Source: Bordetella genomosp. 1
GTDB taxonomy: Bacteria > Pseudomonadota > Gammaproteobacteria > Burkholderiales > Burkholderiaceae_B
Direction of reading: 5' to 3'
NCBI RefSeq assembly: GCF_002261335.1
Contig: NZ_NEVL01000002.1
Location: 186,001 to 250,000 of the forward strand
DNA length: 64,000 nt
Part shown: one piece after another, positions 8,161 to 20,228 of the stretch
Numbering within the stretch: position 1 is the stretch's first letter
Layout: every line of letters starts with the position of its first letter
Notes under the pieces: model-generated
What the model was told of the DNA's origin: nothing
The model's database searches: none
The model's input: only the letters and a program-made list of their open reading frames with translations
Position numbers and translations under genes: made by a program

Positions 8161-9954
8161 TCATAGGCGCGGTTGCAGGTGTTCGGCCACGGGGCCGAGC
8201 GCCAGTGCGGGCACATAGGTCAGGGCGCCGACCAGCAGCACGGCGCCGATCAGCAGCACGACGAACAGCGGTCCGGCGGTCGGCATGGTGCCGGGCCCCT
8301 CGGGCAGGCGCGCCTTGGCGCCGAGCGAGCCGGCCAGGCCGAGGATCGCCACGATCACGGCGAACCGGCCGAACCACATCGCGAGGCCGAGCGCCGTGTT
8401 GTAGAACGGCGTGTTGGCCGACAGCCCGGCGAACGCGCTGCCGTTGTTGTTGGCGGCCGAGGAAAAGGCGTAGAGGATCTCGGAGAAGCCGTGCGCGCCC
8501 GGGTTCAGCACGCCGGCCTGCCCCGCGCCCAGGCTCACGGCCAGCGCGGTGCCGACCAGCACCAGCAGCGGCGTGGCCAGGATCACGATGGCCACCATCT
8601 TCATGTCGTAGGCCTCGATCTTCTTGCCCAGGTATTCGGGCGTGCGGCCGATCATCAGGCCGGCCAGGAACACCGCCAGCACCGCGAAGGCGAGCATGCC
8701 GTACAGGCCCGAGCCGACGCCGCCGAACACCACCTCGCCGAGCTGCATCAGCAGCATCGGCGGCAGGCCGCCCAGCGCGGTGAACGAGTCGTGCATGCCG
8801 TTGACCGCGCCGCAGGAGGCGGCCGTGGTGATGGTGGCGAACAGCGACGTCGCGGCGATGCCGAAGCGCGCCTCCTTGCCTTCGAGGTTGCCGGCCAGCG
8901 CCAGCGGCGCGTGCTGCGCGCTCGCGGCGAGCGCCTGCGTATCCTGCTGCTCGGCATATTGCGTGAGCAGCGCGAAGGCCACGAACAGCAGCGTCATCGC
9001 GGCCAGCACGGCGACGCCCTGCCTGCGGTTGCCCACCATGTCGCCGAAGCTGAAGCACAGCGCCGCGGGGATCAGGAAGATCGCCAGCATCTGCAGGAAG
9101 TTGCTGAGCGCGGTGGGGTTCTCGAAGGGGTGGGCCGAATTGGCATTGAAGAAGCCGCCGCCGTTGGTGCCGAGCAGCTTGATCGCCTCCTGCGAGGCCA
9201 CCGGGCCCATCGCGATCCGTTGCTCGCGCGTGCGCGTCGCGTCGGTGAGCGGCGTGCCGGCGGCGTCGAGCACGGGCTGGCCCTGCGCGTCCAGGCGCGG
9301 CGCGTCGTACTGCTGCACCTGCAGGGTCTGCACCTCGGCATACGGCGAGAAGTTCTGGATCACGCCCTGGCTCACCAGGGCCAGCGCGAGCACGAGCGAC
9401 AGGGGCAGCAGCACATACAGCGTGCTGCGCACCACGTCGGTCCAGAAGTTGCCCAGCGTGCGGGCGTTGTGCCGCGCCAGGCCGCGGATCAGCGCGAACA
9501 GCACGGCGATGCCGGTGGCGGCCGACAGGAAGTTCTGCACGGTCAGCGCCAGCATCTGGGTCAGGTAGCTCATCGTGGCCTCGCCGGCGTAGCCCTGCCA
9601 ATTGGTGTTGGCCACGAAGCTGATGGCGGTGTTGAACGCCGAGTCGGGCGCCACCGCGCCCATGCCCGCCGGGTTCAAGCCCAGCAGCCCCTGGGCGCGC
9701 TGCAGTCCGTAGACGGCCAGCAACCCCAGCACGTTGAAGACCAGCACCGCGACCGCGTAGCGCTGCCAGCCCATCTCGGCCTGCGGGTCCACGCCCGCGG
9801 CCCGGTACAGCAGGCGCTCGAGCGGGCGGCCCCAGGCGGTGCCGCGCCAGGCGCCGTCTTCGAGGGCGCGGCGGATGTAGCGCCCGAGCAGCGGCGCCAG
9901 ACAGAGCAGGACGGCGAGGTAGAGCCCCAGCAGTCCCAGGAATCCGGTATCCAT
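8161..9954 (-). CDS. kdpA: Potassium-transporting ATPase subunit KdpA
   Basis: 597-residue channel-like subunit that binds and translocates K+, homologous to the Trk/Ktr superfamily. Ten or so hydrophobic segments and the four selectivity-loop regions are visible, including [41 protein letters not shown] and [17 protein letters not shown] at 9954 overlaps the kdpF stop codon by one base (TGATG), which couples their translation. Length matches the family. Confidence 0.97.
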   Translation of the reverse strand: MDTGFLGLLGLYLAVLLCLAPLLGRYIRRALEDGAWRGTAWGRPLERLLYRAAGVDPQAEMGWQRYAVAVLVFNVLGLLAVYGLQRAQGLLGLNPAGMGAVAPDSAFNTAISFVANTNWQGYAGEATMSYLTQMLALTVQNFLSAATGIAVLFALIRGLARHNARTLGNFWTDVVRSTLYVLLPLSLVLALALVSQGVIQNFSPYAEVQTLQVQQYDAPRLDAQGQPVLDAAGTPLTDATRTREQRIAMGPVASQEAIKLLGTNGGGFFNANSAHPFENPTALSNFLQMLAIFLIPAALCFSFGDMVGNRRQGVAVLAAMTLLFVAFALLTQYAEQQDTQALAASAQHAPLALAGNLEGKEARFGIAATSLFATITTAASCGAVNGMHDSFTALGGLPPMLLMQLGEVVFGGVGSGLYGMLAFAVLAVFLAGLMIGRTPEYLGKKIEAYDMKMVAIVILATPLLVLVGTALAVSLGAGQAGVLNPGAHGFSEILYAFSSAANNNGSAFAGLSANTPFYNTALGLAMWFGRFAVIVAILGLAGSLGAKARLPEGPGTMPTAGPLFVVLLIGAVLLVGALTYVPALALGPVAEHLQPRL

Positions 9955-10043
9955 CAGAACTTCTCCGGTTTGAAGAGGGCGACCAGCAGATAGGCAAAGA
10001 GCAGGGCCGCGACGACGCCGCTCAAGGCATAGAGCAGATTCAT
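9954..10043 (-). CDS. kdpF: Potassium-transporting ATPase subunit KdpF
   Basis: 29-residue single-helix membrane peptide beginning [20 protein letters not shown] and ending VALFKPEKF. The K-P-E-x-F tail is the hallmark of KdpF, which packs against KdpA and stabilises the complex. The gene is too short for ordinary gene callers. Its ATG overlaps the stop of the preceding 32-codon reading frame by four bases (ATGA), and its TGA overlaps the kdpA start. Confidence 0.93.
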   Translation of the reverse strand: MNLLYALSGVVAALLFAYLLVALFKPEKF

Positions 10044-10138
10044 GGGCGATCTCCCGGTTGCAGCGCGGCGCAGAAGCGGATCAGCGCCCAGGTGAGGCCG
10101 GCGCACAGGGCGAGCGCGGCCAGATAGATGAGGTCCAT
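10040..10138 (-). CDS. 32-aa membrane microprotein, first gene of the kdp operon
   Basis: A 32-codon frame (begins [14 protein letters not shown], ends ALQPGDRP) with an ideal AGGAG seven bases before ATG 10138 and an ATGA overlap with kdpF. It encodes one hydrophobic helix (about residues 3-25) with a polar C-terminal tail. The ribosome site is the best in the operon, and the frame is the first after the KdpE boxes. Similar very short frames are, I believe, present before kdpF in other beta- and gammaproteobacteria, but I know of no assigned role. It could be a second KdpF-like helix or simply a translational coupler that loads ribosomes onto kdpF-kdpA. Confidence 0.75.
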   Translation of the reverse strand: MDLIYLAALALCAGLTWALIRFCAALQPGDRP

Positions 10139-10221
10139 ACGTTTTCTCCTGGAGGCCGGGGCCTCCGATGCACGGCCGCGCGCCCAGGCGCGGCAGACGC
10201 TGCGCAGGTTAGAAAACGGGG

Positions 10222-10238
10222 CATAAAAACGGGATAAA
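10222..10238 (-). promoter_or_regulatory. KdpE box 2 (proximal)
   Basis: The minus strand reads TTTATCCCGTTTTTATG: two TTTAT half-sites with an 11-bp period. It lies 32 bp centre-to-centre from box 1 (three helical turns, same face). A weak -10-like TCTAAC follows 8 bp later (10213-10208), giving a leader of about 65 bases to the microprotein ATG. Confidence 0.55.
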
Positions 10239-10253
10239 GCTTGAGCTGGCGCG

Positions 10254-10270
10254 TGTAAACGCCGTATAAA
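10254..10270 (-). promoter_or_regulatory. KdpE box 1 (distal)
   Basis: The minus strand reads TTTATACGGCGTTTACA. The two halves TTTATAC and TTTACA, and the four-base gap, match the E. coli kdpFABC KdpE site (TTTATAC, four bases, TTTACA). Strong candidate operator for activation of the kdp operon. Confidence 0.7.
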
Positions 10271-10443
10271 AACGCGCGGGCCGCGGGGGATTCGCGCGCG
10301 CCATGCACCAATCTGGGGCGCGCGGAGCGGGGCGCGACGAGACATTGCGCGTGCGCCAAGTCGGCCCCTTTCATCCCGAAAGTGGGGTCCGAGGCAGGCG
10401 ATAGGGCGGGAAAGCGGTGAAATCCCGTGTAATCGGCGTGAAA

Positions 10444-10460
10444 TGCACCATAGTGGTGCG
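10444..10460. promoter_or_regulatory. NtrC-like inverted repeat
   Basis: TGCACCATAGTGGTGCG contains GCACC-N5-GGTGC, the dyad typical of NtrC enhancer sites. It lies about 175 bp upstream of KdpE box 1 and about 285 bp upstream of the symporter small-subunit gene. I searched both directions by eye for a sigma-54 -24/-12 element (GG then GC at 10-base spacing in the right context) and found none convincing. The 605-bp gap 10139-10743 otherwise holds the KdpE boxes, a TATATAAA stretch near 10588 that could be a plus-strand -10, a 12-bp palindrome at 10559-10570, and a long hairpin at 10630-10660. Confidence 0.35.
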
Positions 10461-10629
10461 TGTCATATGCAAATAAATGCGCCGAATTAGGGCATTCCCC
10501 TAGTGTGACAGGCCCGTAGTTGGTGCAGAATCTCTTCCCATGCAGGTGAGGAGACAACGCCCTGCAGGGCAAGACCGGCGGCACCGGTATATAAAAATGA
10601 GCAGTACCCAAAAATAAAAAGCAAAACGC

Positions 10630-10660
10630 ACAACGGCTGGCACTTAGTGCCAGCCGTTGT
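10630..10660 (-). terminator. Long perfect hairpin with T-rich 3' side on the minus strand
   Basis: Arms of 14 bp (ACAACGGCTGGCAC and its complement) around a TTA loop, with no mismatch. On the minus strand it is followed by a T-rich run (GCGTTTTGCTTTTTATTTTT), the form of an intrinsic terminator, but no gene is seen upstream of it on that strand. On the plus strand it would lie in the 5' leader of the symporter operon. Could end an unseen small RNA, insulate the divergent promoters, or act in the leader. Confidence 0.45.
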
Positions 10661-10743
10661 CGCTTCCAGGTCCGGAAAACACGCCGCACCCGCTGCGGCG
10701 GCGGCCGGATGGCAAGCCGCGTTTCGCGCCATTCAGGTCAGCC

Positions 10744-11058
10744 ATGCCCGAATTTCGCGTATCGACCGAAGCCACTCCCTACTGGCGCCGCAATGTGCGG
10801 CTGATCGCACTGCTGCTGGCCGTGTGGGCGCTGCTCACCTTCGTGCCCGCCATCTTCGCGCGCGCCCTCACGTTCTCCCTGTTCGGCTGGCCCTTCGGCT
10901 TCTGGATGGCGGCCTACGGCGCGCCGCTGGCCTACCTGCTGCTGGTCGTGCTGTATGCGTGGCTGATGCAGCGGGCCGACGACCGCGCGCAGGCCGAGGC
11001 CGAGCCCCCGGCGCGGGCGGATGACGGCGCCGCGCGCCGTGGCGACGGAGTGCACTGA
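10744..11058 (+). CDS. Sodium/solute symporter small subunit (DUF4212)
   Basis: 104 residues with the YWRRNVRLIALLL start and two membrane helices (about 18-42 and 55-78: FSLFGWPFGFWMAAYGAPL, LAYLLLVVLYAWLM), followed by a short charged tail. This is the small partner always found before the VC_2705-type sodium/solute symporter, and may help its assembly. Its TGA overlaps the ATG of the large subunit by one base. ATG 10744 is preceded only by a weak AGG, but it gives the family N-terminus; earlier in-frame starts add unrelated sequence. Confidence 0.88.
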   Translation: MPEFRVSTEATPYWRRNVRLIALLLAVWALLTFVPAIFARALTFSLFGWPFGFWMAAYGAPLAYLLLVVLYAWLMQRADDRAQAEAEPPARADDGAARRGDGVH

Positions 11059-13139
11059 TGCCGTTCAGCGCCGATTCGCCCAAGCAGTTCGAACGCCGGC
11101 TCCACAGCATCTATGTGGTCTACACGGCGGGCTTCTGCCTGCTGATCCTGCTGCTCGCGCTGTTCGAGGTGATGGGCATGGCGCGCAACTGGATCGGCTA
11201 CGTCTTCCTGCTGGTGACCGTGAGCCTCTATGCCGGCATCGGCATCGTGTGCCGCACCTCCGATCAGGTGGAGTACTACGTGGCGGGGCGGCGCGTGCCG
11301 GCGTTCTACAACGGCATGGCCACGGCCGCCGACTGGATGTCGGTGGCCTCGTTCATCGGCGTGGCCGGCACCCTCTATCTCTCGGGCTACGGCGGGCTGG
11401 CCTACATCATGGGCTGGACCGGCGGCTACGTGCTGGTGGCGCTGCTGCTGGCGCCGTACCTGCGCAAGTTCGGCCAGTACACCATCCCGGACTTCATGGG
11501 CGTGCGCTACGGCGGCAACCTGCCGCGGCTGGCCGGCGTGGCCTGCGCCATCCTGTGCTCGTTCACCTACCTGGTGGCCCAGATCTACGGCGTGGGCATC
11601 ATCACCACGCGGCTCACCGGCATCTCGTTCGAGCTCGGCATCTTCGTGGCGCTGGGCGGGATGCTGGTCTGCTCGTTCCTGGGCGGCATGCGCGCCGTGA
11701 CCTGGACCCAGGTGGGGCAATACATCATCCTGGTGATCGCCTACCTGGTGCCGGTGATCTGGCTTTCGGTCAAACACACCGACTCGCCGGTGCCGCAGGT
11801 GTCGGCGGGCGTGCTGCTGCAGGAGATCACCGAGAAAGAGGTCTATCTGCGCAACGACCTCTCCGAGCTCGAGGTGCGGCGGCTGTGGCGCGAGCGGGCC
11901 GCCGAGATGACGCAACGCCTGGACGCGCTGCCGGCCTCCCTCGATGCCGAGCGCGACCGCCTGCGCAAGCGGCTGTCGGAGCTGACCGCGAGCGACGCGC
12001 CGATGGTGGAGATCCGTTCGCTAGAGCGCGAGCTGGCCGGCTATCCGGCCACGGTGGAGGAGGCGCGCATCCTGTGGTCGCAGGCGCGCAGCGCCTACGA
12101 GGCGCGCGGCTCGCCGCCGGTGCCGCACGCCGAGCCGTACCCCTCGGCCGATCCGCGCGAGCGCGAGGCCATGCGCACCAACTTCCTGGCGCTGGTGCTG
12201 TGCCTGATGCTGGGCACGGCGGGCATGCCGCACATCCTGATGCGCTCCTACACCACGCCGTCGGTGGGCGACGCGCGCCGCTCGGTGTGCTGGTCGCTGC
12301 TGTTCATCCTGCTGCTGTACTTCATGGCGCCCGCGCTCGCGGTGCTGGTCAAGTACGAGGTCTATACCCAGGTGGTGGGCACCAGTTTCCTGAGCCTGCC
12401 CAACTGGGTGCATGCGTGGAGCGCGGTCGATACCAATCTGCTGGAGGTGCTGGACGTCAATCGCGACGGCATCGTGCAGCTGGGCGAGATCAACATGGGC
12501 GCCGACGTGGTGGTGCTGGCGATGCCCGAGATCGGCGGGCTGCCCTACGTGATCTCGGGGCTGGTGGCCGCGGGCGGGCTGGCCGCCGCGCTGTCGACGG
12601 CGGACGGGCTGCTGCTCACGCTGTCGAATTCGCTGTCGCACGACATGTGGTATCGCGTGGTGTCGCCGCGCATGTCGGCCGCGCGCCGGGTGATGGTCTC
12701 GAAGATCCTGCTGCTGCTGGTGGCGTTCGGCGCGGCCTGGGTGGCCGCGCGCAAGCCGGCCGACATCCTGTTCATGGTGTCGGCGGCGTTTTCGTTCGCC
12801 GCCTCGTCGTTCTTCCCGGTGCTGGTGATGGGGATTTTCTGGCGCCGCGCCAACAAGTGGGGCGCCACGCTGGGCATGGCGGCCGGCCTGCTCACCACCT
12901 TTGCCTACATGGCGCACACGCAGCCGTGGCTGCGCGAATGGGTGTTCGGCGTGTCGCGGGCGCAGCCGGTGGAGCTGTGGTGGGGCATCCAGCCGATCGC
13001 GGCCGGCGTGTTCGGCGCGCCGGTGGCGTTTCTCACGATCGTCGTGGTGTCCCTGCTCACGCCGCGCCCGGATCCGGCCACGCTCGCGCTGGTGGACTAT
13101 CTGCGCGCGCCGGGCAACGCCCGACCGCCGCCGCGCTGA
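11058..13139 (+). CDS. VC_2705-type sodium/solute symporter, large subunit
   Basis: 693 residues, sodium:solute symporter (SSS) family, related to the acetate permease ActP but longer. Membrane segments run through residues 20-240 and 380-680; typical SSS motifs are visible (YYVAGRRVPAFYNGMATAA, GYGGLAYIMGWTGGY, GTAGMPHILMRSYTTPS, STADGLLLTLSNSLSHD). Between about residues 245 and 375 there is a charged, partly coiled-coil insertion (EVRRLWRERAAEMTQRLDAL, RDRLRKRLSEL) that is normal for this subfamily. Likely imports a small carboxylate with Na+; substrate not determinable. Translationally coupled to the small subunit. Confidence 0.9.
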   Translation: MPFSADSPKQFERRLHSIYVVYTAGFCLLILLLALFEVMGMARNWIGYVFLLVTVSLYAGIGIVCRTSDQVEYYVAGRRVPAFYNGMATAADWMSVASFIGVAGTLYLSGYGGLAYIMGWTGGYVLVALLLAPYLRKFGQYTIPDFMGVRYGGNLPRLAGVACAILCSFTYLVAQIYGVGIITTRLTGISFELGIFVALGGMLVCSFLGGMRAVTWTQVGQYIILVIAYLVPVIWLSVKHTDSPVPQVSAGVLLQEITEKEVYLRNDLSELEVRRLWRERAAEMTQRLDALPASLDAERDRLRKRLSELTASDAPMVEIRSLERELAGYPATVEEARILWSQARSAYEARGSPPVPHAEPYPSADPREREAMRTNFLALVLCLMLGTAGMPHILMRSYTTPSVGDARRSVCWSLLFILLLYFMAPALAVLVKYEVYTQVVGTSFLSLPNWVHAWSAVDTNLLEVLDVNRDGIVQLGEINMGADVVVLAMPEIGGLPYVISGLVAAGGLAAALSTADGLLLTLSNSLSHDMWYRVVSPRMSAARRVMVSKILLLLVAFGAAWVAARKPADILFMVSAAFSFAASSFFPVLVMGIFWRRANKWGATLGMAAGLLTTFAYMAHTQPWLREWVFGVSRAQPVELWWGIQPIAAGVFGAPVAFLTIVVVSLLTPRPDPATLALVDYLRAPGNARPPPR

Positions 13140-13175
13140 ACGCGTCGGCGGGAGCCGGGTGGGGCGCTGCCGGGC

Positions 13176-13516
13176 TCAGTGCCCGGCGGTCTTGGAGAAC
13201 AGGTTGATCATGACCACGCCGGCCACGATCAGCGTCATGCCGAGGATGGCGGCGAGATCCAGTGTCTGGCGGAACAGCACGACGCCGACCAGCGAGATCA
13301 GCACGATGCCCACGCCCGACCAGATGGCGTAGGCCACGCCGACCGGGATCTCGCGCAGGGTGAGCGAGAGGAAGTAGAAGGCCACGCCATAGCCCAGCAC
13401 CGTGATGACGGAGGGCAGCAGGCGCGAGAAGCCTTCCGACGACTTGAGCGCGCTGGTCGCGACGATCTCGGCGATGATGGCCACGCCGAGATAGACCCAC
13501 TTCAACGGTATCAGGC

Positions 13517-13520
<4 letters not shown>
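13176..13520 (-). CDS. SMR family multidrug efflux transporter
   Basis: 114 residues with four membrane helices, typical of the EmrE/QacE branch: WVYLGVAIIAEIVATSALK carries the essential membrane glutamate (E18) and the family signature, and VAYAIWSGVGIV is the second. Works as an antiparallel dimer exporting lipophilic cations against protons. Its ATG overlaps the stop of the Smr-domain gene by four bases (13517-13520), so it is the downstream member of trxB-smr-SMR. It converges with the symporter gene from the plus strand. Confidence 0.92.
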
Positions 13521-17570
<4,050 letters not shown>

Positions 17571-17571
<1 letters not shown>

Positions 17572-18224
17572 TGCGCAATCGTCTTTCCGCCGCGCTGCGC
17601 GGCACCCGGCTCGGTCTGGCCGCGCTGCTCGCCAGCGCCGCCCTGTTGCCGGGCCTGAGCCTGGCCGCCGACGCCCAGGCGCAGCTGCGCGCCTTCGTCG
17701 ACACCGTGAAGTCGGCCACCGGCAACTTCACCCAGTCCACCGTGGGCGCGCAGGGGCGCACCCAGCCCGCGCAGAGCGGCACCTTCGCCTTCCAGCGCCC
17801 GGGCAAGTTCCGCTGGGGCGTGCAGCGTCCCTACGAGCAACTTATCGTGTCGGATGGCAAGCAGGTCTACCAATACGACCCGGACCTGGCGCAGGTCACC
17901 GAGCGCAAGGTCGACCAGGCCATCGGCACCTCGCCGGCCGCCATCCTGTTCGGCTCGGGCAACCTGGAGCAGGCGTTCAATGTGGCGCCGCTGCCCGACC
18001 GCGACGGCATGCAATGGCTGCGCGCCAAGCCGCGCAATGCCGACGCCGGGTTTTCGCAGGTGGATATCGGCCTGAAAGACAATCTGCCGGCGCGCGTGGA
18101 GCTGCTCGATTCCTTCGGCCAGACCACCCGGGTCGAGCTCTCGGGCATCGCGGCCAACGCCGCGATCGGCGCCGAGACCTTCCAGTTCAGCGCGCCCAAG
18201 GGCGTGGATGTGGTGAAGATGTAG
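17571..18224 (+). CDS. lolA: Outer-membrane lipoprotein carrier protein LolA
   Basis: 217 residues with a signal peptide (hydrophobic [15 protein letters not shown], cut near SLA-ADA). The mature protein has the LolA pattern: [53 protein letters not shown] and a C-terminal beta strand ([14 protein letters not shown]). It carries lipoproteins across the periplasm from LolCDE to LolB. ATG at 17571 has GAGGAAG upstream and overlaps the ftsK stop (TGATG), so it is coupled to ftsK. Confidence 0.95.
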
Positions 18225-18306
18225 TGCCGCGCGCGCCAGGCTGGCGCGCGCCGCCGATCACGCGCACGCACGGGGCGTGCGCGGGGGGCCGCCGGCCCCC
18301 GCCTTG

Positions 18307-18341
18307 ACCGGGCGCCGTGTCGATCACGCGCCCGGTTTTTT
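18307..18341 (+). terminator. Intrinsic terminator of ftsK-lolA
   Basis: Nine-bp perfect stem (ACCGGGCGC / GCGCCCGGT) with a 12-base loop and a run of six T at 18336-18341. It overlaps the last codons of the convergent ridA gene. Confidence 0.85.
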
Positions 18342-18746
18342 ATACGCCACGCATTCCACCTCGACCTTCGCGTCGATCACCAGGCGCGACTCGACGCAGG
18401 CGCGCGCCGGGGGATGATCGCCGAAGTATTCGCGGAACACCTTGTTGAAAGCGGCGAAGTCGCGCGGGTCGTCGAGCCAGACGCCGCAGCGGATCACGTT
18501 TTCCGGGCCGTAGCCGGCTTCCTGGAGAATGGCCAGCAGGTTGCGGATCGCCACGTGCGACTGCGTCACCACGCCGCCCTCGACCACTTCGCCGTTTTCC
18601 ATGGGCACCTGGCCCGACACGTAGAGCCAGCCGTCGGCCTGCACGGCGCGCGCGAACGGCATGTTCTGGCCGCCCTGGCCGGTGCCGCCGGACACGCCGT
18701 AGCGGATGATGCCGTTGGCGTCGGGCTTGGGAGGGGTGTTGCTCAT
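18324..18746 (-). CDS. RidA family enamine/imine deaminase
   Basis: 140 residues of the YjgF/YER057c/UK114 family: GGTGQGGQNMPFARAV, LYVSGQVPM, GGVVTQSHVAIRNLLAILQEAG, VWLDDPRDFAAFNKVFREYFG and ARACVESRLVIDAKVEVECVAY. The arginine in AxxxxxSRL (here ESRL) is the residue that binds the imino-acid carboxylate in active RidA. It hydrolyses reactive 2-imino acids, products of PLP enzymes. It is the last gene of the D-amino-acid operon, 11 bp after the D-aminoacylase, with AAGGAG overlapping that gene's stop. The likely job is to clear iminoacids made by the operon's PLP deaminase. Confidence 0.92.
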   Translation of the reverse strand: MSNTPPKPDANGIIRYGVSGGTGQGGQNMPFARAVQADGWLYVSGQVPMENGEVVEGGVVTQSHVAIRNLLAILQEAGYGPENVIRCGVWLDDPRDFAAFNKVFREYFGDHPPARACVESRLVIDAKVEVECVAYKKPGA

Positions 18747-18757
18747 CAGGATCTCCT

Positions 18758-20227
18758 TCAGGGGTTGGACGATGCGGCGAAGCTGCCGCGCAGGTCGCCC
18801 GCGCGCGGCAGCCAGCGGCCGGCCCGCGTCGCGGCGGCCACGCCGTCACGATACGACAGCGTGCCATTGACCCAGACGGCGGCGATGCCGGCGGCGGGCT
18901 GGACCGGCGCGCGGAAGGTCGCCACGTCGCGCACGGTGGCGGGGTCGAACAGCACCAGGTCGGCGTGCCAGCCGGCGTGGATCTCGCCGCGCTCGGCCAG
19001 GCCGAAGCGGCGCGCCGACAGGCCGGTCATCTTGTGCACCGCCTGCTCCAGCGGGAACAGGCCGAGGTCGCGGCTGTAGTGGCCGAGCACGCGCGGGAAC
19101 GCGCCCCACAGCCGCGGATGCGGCAGCGGATCGTTGGGCAGGCCGTCCGAGCCGATCATGGTGAGGCGGTGCGACAGGATGCGCCGCACGTCGCCTTCGT
19201 CCATGCCGTGATACACGGCGCCGGCCGGTTGCAGGCGGCGCGCAGCGTCCAAAAGGCTGGTCTGCCACGCGGCCGCGATCTCGGCCAGCGTGCGGCCGGC
19301 CATCTCGGGGTGCGGCGTGGACCAGGTGATGTCGATCTCGAAATCGGCGGTGACCTGCTTCAGGTCGAGCGTGGACGAGCTGGCCGAGTAGGGATAGCAG
19401 TCGCAGCCCACCGGCTGCATCCTGCCGGCGGTGTCGAGCAGCGACAGCACCTCCTGGCTGCGGCCCCAGTTGCCCGCGCCGGCGCACTTGAGATGCGACA
19501 CGATCACCGGCACGCGCGCGTGCACGGCGATGTCGAATGCCTCCTGCATGGCCTCCAGGATCTCGGCGAATTCCGAGCGCAGGTGGGTGGTGTAGAGCGC
19601 GCCGTGGGCGTCGAGCTCGGCGGCGAGCGCCTTCACTTCGTCGGTGCTGGCGTCGAACGCGGAGGCGTAGGCCAGGCCGGTCGACAGCCCGATGGCGCCG
19701 TGCGCCAGCGCCTCGCGCAGCTGCGCCCGCATGGCGTCGATCTCGGCGGCGCTGGCGCTGCGGTCGAGCCGGTCCATGTGGTTGCTGCGCAGCGCGGTGT
19801 GGCCGACCAGCGCGGCCACGTTCACCGCCGGCCGCGCGGCGTCGACCGCCTCGGTATAGGCCTTGAAGGTGGGATAGCGGAAGTGGCTGGCGTCGCCCAG
19901 CAGGTTCATGGGATCGGGCGGCTCGCCCTGCAGGCTGACGGGGGCGGCGCTGATGCCGCAGTTGCCCACCACCACCGTCGTGACGCCCTGGGTCAGCTTG
20001 GGCAGCATCTCGGGCGTGCGGATCACGTTGGTGTCGTCGTGGGTGTGCACGTCGATGAAGCCGGGCGCCAGCACCAGGCCGGTGGCGTCGATTTCGTCGG
20101 CCGCACGGGCCCCGTCGAGGCCACCGATCGCGGCGATGCGTCCGCGCGCCAGCGCCACGTCGGCGCGCACGGCGGGGGCGCCGGTGCCGTCCAGCACCCG
20201 CGCGCCGCGGATCAGAGTGTCGTACAT
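18758..20227 (-). CDS. N-acyl-D-amino-acid deacylase (D-aminoacylase)
   Basis: 489 residues, amidohydrolase superfamily, same length and motif order as the Alcaligenes D-aminoacylase. Visible: N-terminal beta-sandwich (YDTLIRGARVLDGTG), LAPGFIDVHTHDD with metal-ligand histidines, VVGNCGIS with the bridging cysteine, TTHLRSE, VIVSHLKCAG, MIGSDGLPNDPLPHPRLWG with the catalytic aspartate, and the C-terminal return strand HADLVLFDP. Removes the acyl group from N-acyl-D-amino acids to yield free D-amino acids. In the operon it follows rpiR by one base. Acyl-D-Glu and acyl-D-Asp deacylases are alternatives that sequence alone cannot exclude. Confidence 0.93.
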   Translation of the reverse strand: MYDTLIRGARVLDGTGAPAVRADVALARGRIAAIGGLDGARAADEIDATGLVLAPGFIDVHTHDDTNVIRTPEMLPKLTQGVTTVVVGNCGISAAPVSLQGEPPDPMNLLGDASHFRYPTFKAYTEAVDAARPAVNVAALVGHTALRSNHMDRLDRSASAAEIDAMRAQLREALAHGAIGLSTGLAYASAFDASTDEVKALAAELDAHGALYTTHLRSEFAEILEAMQEAFDIAVHARVPVIVSHLKCAGAGNWGRSQEVLSLLDTAGRMQPVGCDCYPYSASSSTLDLKQVTADFEIDITWSTPHPEMAGRTLAEIAAAWQTSLLDAARRLQPAGAVYHGMDEGDVRRILSHRLTMIGSDGLPNDPLPHPRLWGAFPRVLGHYSRDLGLFPLEQAVHKMTGLSARRFGLAERGEIHAGWHADLVLFDPATVRDVATFRAPVQPAAGIAAVWVNGTLSYRDGVAAATRAGRWLPRAGDLRGSFAASSNP

Positions 20228-20228
20228 G

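Noticed and set aside
8173-9993. Long plus-strand frame opposite kdpA, and similar frames opposite kdpB, nnrS, ilvI and pnp
   Set aside because: All are low-complexity shadows caused by high third-position GC; no ribosome sites or motifs.
10630-10660. Sigma-54 promoter reading of TGGCAC within the hairpin
   Set aside because: The TGGCAC half resembles a -24 element, but the GC that would serve as -12 is two bases too close, and the sequence is better explained as a perfect hairpin.
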